In this document: piece by piece, positions 56,091-59,941 of the stretch
Layout of the letters: the number at the start of each line of letters is the position of its first letter
Numbering within the stretch: the stretch's first letter is position 1
Assembly: GCA_934168355.1 (NCBI GenBank)
Contig: CAKPNI010000007.1
Coordinates: 1 to 59,941 of the forward strand
Length of the DNA: 59,941 nt
Source of the DNA: an uncultured Clostridia bacterium
GTDB lineage: Bacteria; Bacillota; Clostridia; TANB77; CAG-508
Reading direction: 5' to 3'
The notes under the pieces: model-generated
What the model saw: the letters and a program-made list of their open reading frames with translations, nothing else
Told to the model about the DNA's origin: nothing
The model's database searches: none
Made by a program: the position numbers and the translations under genes

Positions 56091-57011
56091 ATGAATCAAA
56101 TATTATCAGTAGAAAATACAAAAAATAAAAAGAAAAAATCAAGTGTACATTCTGTAATAATAGTATTTTGCATAATTCTAATTATATTTGGAATAGGATT
56201 AACCTCAACAGGAGCATACTCATATTACAGAAATTTGACAAACAATATAGATGAAAACATAATATCTACAAATAGCACAAAAGCAGTAATAACAACAGAA
56301 AGAGTAAATGCATCAACTATAAATATAGCTGTAGAGCATGATAAAGGAATAACAAGTGTTGTATATCAAATAAACGATGAAAATCCTGTAGAATTAGATG
56401 CAAAAAACAAAATGGAATTTAAGCAGGAAGTAGAGTTACCATCTGGAAATTGTTCAATAAAAATAACAGCAAAAGATATAAATGGAATAACATCATCATA
56501 TGAAAGCAGTTATGAAGTTGAGGACAAGCCAATAATTACATTAGAACAAGAAAATGGCAAAATAAAAGCAACAATAGAAAGCAAAAAGAATTTAGACTAT
56601 ATAATATACTATTGGGATGATGATGAAACAAATGCCAAAAAAGGAACATTTAACAAACAAAAAGTTGAAACATATATAGAAGTACTAGAAGGAACACACA
56701 CATTAAATGTTATAGCTGTAGATATAGATGGAGCACAAACAAAAAAAGCACAAAAAATAATTGGAGATAACAAACCAAATGTAGAAGTAAAGACAAACGG
56801 AAAAGTATTTAGAATAATAGCGTCAGATGATGAAAGCATATCAAAAATAGAATATAAATTCAACTCAGATGAAGTACAAACAGAAGAAATAAACCAAATG
56901 GAATATACAAAAGACATAGAACTTCAAAATGGAGAAAACAACTTGACTGTTACAATTTATAACAAAAATGGATTGTCAGTAACATCAACAGTAAAATACG
57001 TTAAGGAGTAA
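56091..57011 (+). CDS. Membrane-anchored protein with Ig-like repeats
   Basis: 306 residues. A Lys-rich start and one membrane helix (about 20-43) are followed by three or four similar beta-sandwich units with motifs such as GITSVVYQINDENPVEL, SGNCSIKITAKDINGITSS, LEGTHTLNVIAVDIDGAQ and NGENNLTVTIYNKNGLSV. These look like extracellular Ig-like repeats. It shares an operon with the REC-GGDEF gene. Function unknown. Confidence 0.75.
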   Translation: MNQILSVENTKNKKKKSSVHSVIIVFCIILIIFGIGLTSTGAYSYYRNLTNNIDENIISTNSTKAVITTERVNASTINIAVEHDKGITSVVYQINDENPVELDAKNKMEFKQEVELPSGNCSIKITAKDINGITSSYESSYEVEDKPIITLEQENGKIKATIESKKNLDYIIYYWDDDETNAKKGTFNKQKVETYIEVLEGTHTLNVIAVDIDGAQTKKAQKIIGDNKPNVEVKTNGKVFRIIASDDESISKIEYKFNSDEVQTEEINQMEYTKDIELQNGENNLTVTIYNKNGLSVTSTVKYVKE

Positions 57012-57015
57012 AGTG

Positions 57016-57942
57016 ATGATAAATGAAGTATATATAATAGATGATGATGAATCTTCAATAGCAGTATTTAGAGAACTATTTATAGAAGATAAAGATTATA
57101 GATTTGTAAGTGTAAAATCAGAACAAATAGATATAGCGTTAAAAAATATACCATCATTAATAGTAATAAATGAAGATGCCATAAAAATGGATGTAGTAGG
57201 CGTTTGTAAAAAAATAAGAAAAGATGAAGACAATACAATTACACCTGTAATTGTAGTTTCATCGAATGGAAATAGAGAACATAGGATGAAAATTTTAAAT
57301 GAATCAATCGAATATTTTATAAGAAAGCCGGTTGATGAAGGATATTTATATTATACAGTAAAAAATCTTATGAGATTACTAACAATAAACAGAAGAATGA
57401 GTCCATTAACAGGTTTACCAGGAAATGTTCAGATAAATTCAGAATTGAAAAAACATCTATTAAAAAATGAAGAATTTTCGATTTTATATTTAGACTTAGA
57501 CAATTTTAAAGCATATAATGATGTATATGGCTTTTTAAAAGGTGATGAGATAATTCAATATACGGCGAATATAATTGTAAATGCTGTACATAATTATGGT
57601 AATGGATTTGTTGGACACATAGGTGGAGATGACTTTATTGCCATAATGCCATACAAAGATGTTGAAAAGCTTTGTCAAGCAATAATATACAATTTTGATA
57701 ATGGGGTACCAAAATTTTATAATGACAAAGATAGAGAAGATGGGTATATTGAAGTAGCAAATAGAAAGGGAATAATTGAAAAATTTCCACTTACATCAAT
57801 ATCTATTGCGGTTGTTGTTGCAGATAAAGGAAGATTTGCAAATATACTTGAAATTGGAGATACTGCAGCACAAGTAAAGCATGCGGTAAAAGCAGTTATG
57901 GGAAGTAGTTACGCAATAGATAGAAGAAGACATAGATTTTAA
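57016..57942 (+). CDS. Receiver-like plus GGDEF protein (probable diguanylate cyclase)
   Basis: 308 residues. The N-terminal receiver-like domain has the acidic pair IDDDE and the conserved RKPVD lysine, but the phospho-acceptor position reads VINEDAIKMD, so the aspartate seems replaced by Asn and the domain may be phosphorylation-independent. The GGDEF domain has SPLTGLPGN, LYLDLDNFKAYND and GHIGGDDFIAI, an active-type GGDDF. ATG 57016 is preferred, with GGAG inside the end of the upstream gene. It likely makes cyclic di-GMP, with the HD-GYP protein at 16842 as a possible degrader. Confidence 0.9.
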   Translation: MINEVYIIDDDESSIAVFRELFIEDKDYRFVSVKSEQIDIALKNIPSLIVINEDAIKMDVVGVCKKIRKDEDNTITPVIVVSSNGNREHRMKILNESIEYFIRKPVDEGYLYYTVKNLMRLLTINRRMSPLTGLPGNVQINSELKKHLLKNEEFSILYLDLDNFKAYNDVYGFLKGDEIIQYTANIIVNAVHNYGNGFVGHIGGDDFIAIMPYKDVEKLCQAIIYNFDNGVPKFYNDKDREDGYIEVANRKGIIEKFPLTSISIAVVVADKGRFANILEIGDTAAQVKHAVKAVMGSSYAIDRRRHRF

Positions 57943-57979
57943 TGAGAAATCATTAAATGAATTTTGGAGGGATTTCGAT

Positions 57980-59764
57980 ATGTATGAAAGAAATGCAATA
58001 GTACTTGAAAGATATTTTAATCAAATGTTTGGATACAATATGAAAAATAATATAAAAACAAATTTCGATGATTATTGTGATTTGGTAGAATGTTTAGAGA
58101 AGTACAAAGATATTTCAGATGAAGAAGATATAATAATGCAAGAATATGATGCAATAGCAAATAAAATAAGAGATGTTCAAAAAAGGCAAGAATTATTAAA
58201 CAAAAAAAATGAAAAATATCAAAAAGAAAGAGAAGAAATATTCCAAAATATTGATGAAAATGCAGATACAATTCAGAAAAAAATCGACCAAGTAAATAAT
58301 AACATTCAATCATTAGATGAGCAAATAAGAGAAAATGCCAATGAATTTGTAGATGTAGTTGCGGAATTTAATGAAAAAAGTAACACAAGAACGGTTTATG
58401 GTAGGTCAAGGAGAAATATCGAAGGAGAATATAATACTAAACTAAATAAAATATTAGATGACTATCAAAATATAGATGTAGACATAGAAAGAAGAGCAAA
58501 ACAATTTATAGATATGCCAACAGAAGACATAGAAACAGAGTTAAAAGAAAATATAGAAAAAAATGGAAAAAATGAAAAAATACCTTTCAATATGGAAGTT
58601 ATTGCAAAAGCAATATCATTAAGTGTTGATGTGCAAAAACGTGAAACAGAAATACTTGCTAATGTATATGACAAAACAAGCAAATTATTTACAGAAATAA
58701 AAAATAACTCAACAAAAGGAGATAGACACAAAAAGATTATAAAAGACTCTAAAAGCAAGCTAGAATTTGTACAGGCTTTAAAAGAATACCTAGTATTATT
58801 TTTAGATAATGAAAGATTAACAGCTGTAAATGGACAAGAAGAGCATGAAAAACTAATGAAAGAAGCATGCAAGTTTTTAGATGAAGACTTAATTCAAATA
58901 AATAACTTATATACATTGCTACTAAAAGAAATTTCTAAAAAAATAACAAAAAAATCGTATTCTGAATTATACAATATTGATTATCTAAAAAATCTTGAAA
59001 AAAAATCAGAAAATTTTGAAAGACAAATAAAAAAATTAAATTTACCTGTAACAATAATTAATCCGAATTATTGGAGAATAGAAGGAATGAAGAAAATATA
59101 TGATGTATTTTATAAAAATGTTACAGAAGAATATGGAAGAGATTTGTCAGAATATATGCCTAAAGAAGATGAAGTAGAAGAAAACGATATATATGAAGAC
59201 TGGGAAGACGAAGAAGAGGAAGAAAAAGAAACAATACGTGAGGAAAAACCAATAAAAGAAAGTAAGAAAATTACTAAAAGAAAGATCAAAGATATATCAA
59301 AAGATGATAATTCAAGTTCAGATATAGATAAGAAAATTGACATGATTTTAGGTTTTGGAGATGATAAAAGAGAAAACTCTAAAGAAGACGAAGAGTGGGA
59401 AGATGACTATGAAGACGAAGAAGATGAAGCAGATGATGTATATTATGATATCTGGGGAAACGATATAAAGGATAATGGTAATACGAAACCTAAGAATTAT
59501 GAAGAAGATGATTTTGAAGATGAAGACTGGGAAAATGACTATGAAGACGAAGACTATGACGAAGGAGAATATGACGATGACGACGATGATGAAAATGAAA
59601 TTGAATGGGGCGAAGAAGATGACGAAGATTGGGATGATGATTTCGAAGAAGATGATAAGGATGAATCGCACACAAAAAATGTAGATGATGATTGGGAAAA
59701 TGAGTTTATAAATGTTGAGAAAACCAAGAAAAAGAAAAGTTTTTTTGATAAATTTAAAAAATAA
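57980..59764 (+). CDS. Coiled-coil protein with very acidic C-terminus
   Basis: 594 residues, no signal or membrane segment. The first 130 residues are a coiled coil (KRQELLNKKNEKYQKEREEI, KIDQVNNNIQSLDEQIRENA). The middle is helical, and from about residue 395 the chain is dominated by Asp and Glu (EDWEDEEEEEKE, DDDDDDENEIEWGEEDDEDW) with a basic tip KTKKKKSFFDKFKK. It follows the GGDEF gene with GGAGG before the ATG. I do not recognise it; a structural or scaffold role is possible. Confidence 0.75.
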   Translation: MYERNAIVLERYFNQMFGYNMKNNIKTNFDDYCDLVECLEKYKDISDEEDIIMQEYDAIANKIRDVQKRQELLNKKNEKYQKEREEIFQNIDENADTIQKKIDQVNNNIQSLDEQIRENANEFVDVVAEFNEKSNTRTVYGRSRRNIEGEYNTKLNKILDDYQNIDVDIERRAKQFIDMPTEDIETELKENIEKNGKNEKIPFNMEVIAKAISLSVDVQKRETEILANVYDKTSKLFTEIKNNSTKGDRHKKIIKDSKSKLEFVQALKEYLVLFLDNERLTAVNGQEEHEKLMKEACKFLDEDLIQINNLYTLLLKEISKKITKKSYSELYNIDYLKNLEKKSENFERQIKKLNLPVTIINPNYWRIEGMKKIYDVFYKNVTEEYGRDLSEYMPKEDEVEENDIYEDWEDEEEEEKETIREEKPIKESKKITKRKIKDISKDDNSSSDIDKKIDMILGFGDDKRENSKEDEEWEDDYEDEEDEADDVYYDIWGNDIKDNGNTKPKNYEEDDFEDEDWENDYEDEDYDEGEYDDDDDDENEIEWGEEDDEDWDDDFEEDDKDESHTKNVDDDWENEFINVEKTKKKKSFFDKFKK

Positions 59765-59769
59765 TAATT

Positions 59770-59815
59770 AAAATATTCTAAAATATATGTAAAAGTATTT
59801 TAGAATATTTTTTAG
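59770..59815 (+). terminator. Intrinsic terminator
   Basis: AAAATATTCTAAAATA pairs with TATTTTAGAATATTTT, followed by T. Confidence 0.8.
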
Positions 59816-59821
59816 TTAAAA

Positions 59822-59851
59822 AAACTCGGAAGTAAATTTCCGAGTTTTTTG
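59822..59851. terminator. Bidirectional terminator beside rpsI
   Basis: AAACTCGGAA pairs with TTCCGAGTTT, with A and T runs on both sides. It serves the minus-strand rpsI transcript. Confidence 0.85.
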
Positions 59852-59866
59852 AATGTATGTAAAAAA

Positions 59867-59941
59867 TTATCTCTTTGAGAATTGTGGAGCTTTTCTAGCT
59901 TTTTTAAGACCATATTTCTTTCTTTCTTTCATACGAGGATC
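59867..59941 (-). CDS. rpsI: 30S ribosomal protein S9, C-terminal fragment
   Basis: Only the last 24 residues are in the window: DPRMKERKKYGLKKARKAPQ and then FSKR. This basic tail is the hallmark of S9, whose C-terminus contacts P-site tRNA. The gene continues beyond the window edge. Confidence 0.95.
   Translation of the reverse strand, partial: DPRMKERKKYGLKKARKAPQFSKR

Overview
The window is low-GC, AT-rich chromosomal DNA from an uncultured-type spore-forming Clostridia (Bacillota) relative. The low GC, Shine-Dalgarno-led starts, the firmicute dnaX-ybaB-recR order, YpeB, an alpha/beta SASP, AddB, PgeF, a sortase and LPXTG-type or membrane-anchored surface proteins all point that way. No prophage, insertion sequence or CRISPR array was seen. 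The content is mostly housekeeping, with a few accessory islands.

Main result. Four genes are interrupted by a single extra C: an RNase J-like metallo-beta-lactamase protein (C at 2657), recR (7915), an FAD/Rieske oxidoreductase (minus strand, 32338) and a D,D-carboxypeptidase (minus strand, 51109). In every case the extra base creates an in-frame CGG codon. Skipping that C restores a full-length, well-conserved protein with glycine (GGA or GGT) at a position where the family has glycine. I read every CGG in the recognised genes by eye and found no other in-frame CGG in the whole window, although CGA, CGC and CGT are used as arginine. This suggests that CGG is an unassigned or hungry codon in this organism and that the ribosome moves +1 at it, or that a four-base-reading tRNA decodes CGGN. 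The four 'broken' genes would then be functional recoded genes.

Layout. 1-4.1 kb: partial tRNA-Arg(CCU), a HipA/CtkA-like kinase with a small partner, a decayed gene, the MBL protein and a C39-like peptidase. 4.1-8.7 kb: tadA, a membrane-anchored unknown, SRP RNA, dnaX, ybaB and recR, separated by an ACCGGT-cored intergenic repeat. 8.5-12.4 kb: small genes, a glycolipid glycosyltransferase, ypeB and an SASP. 12.5-25.4 kb: murF-ddl, sortase, a GerS-like protein, mazF, an HD-GYP protein, addB-pgeF, an S66 carboxypeptidase, a phosphodiester glycosidase-like protein and a DnaJ-type chaperone. 25.4-28.3 kb: an isolated operon with a VirD4/TraG-type ATPase. 28.4-36.6 kb: prfA-thrS, the FAD/Rieske protein, a repetitive coiled-coil protein, an M18 aminopeptidase, two HTH regulators and tRNA-Arg(UCU). 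36.8-41.1 kb: a Gld-type ABC exporter and a YkvI-like transporter. 41.1-51.7 kb: cell-surface genes (C1 peptidase with LPSTG, DUF5711, CvpA, LCP, two D,D-carboxypeptidases, ComEA), a phospholipase-like protein, tRNA-Cys and tRNA-Gly. 51.7-59.9 kb: a large thioester-type surface protein, a membrane protein, a REC-GGDEF protein, an acidic coiled-coil protein and the 3' end of rpsI.

Many transcription units have good sigma-A promoters with 17-bp spacers. Two genes start directly after terminator-like hairpins whose 3' arms contain the ribosome binding site.
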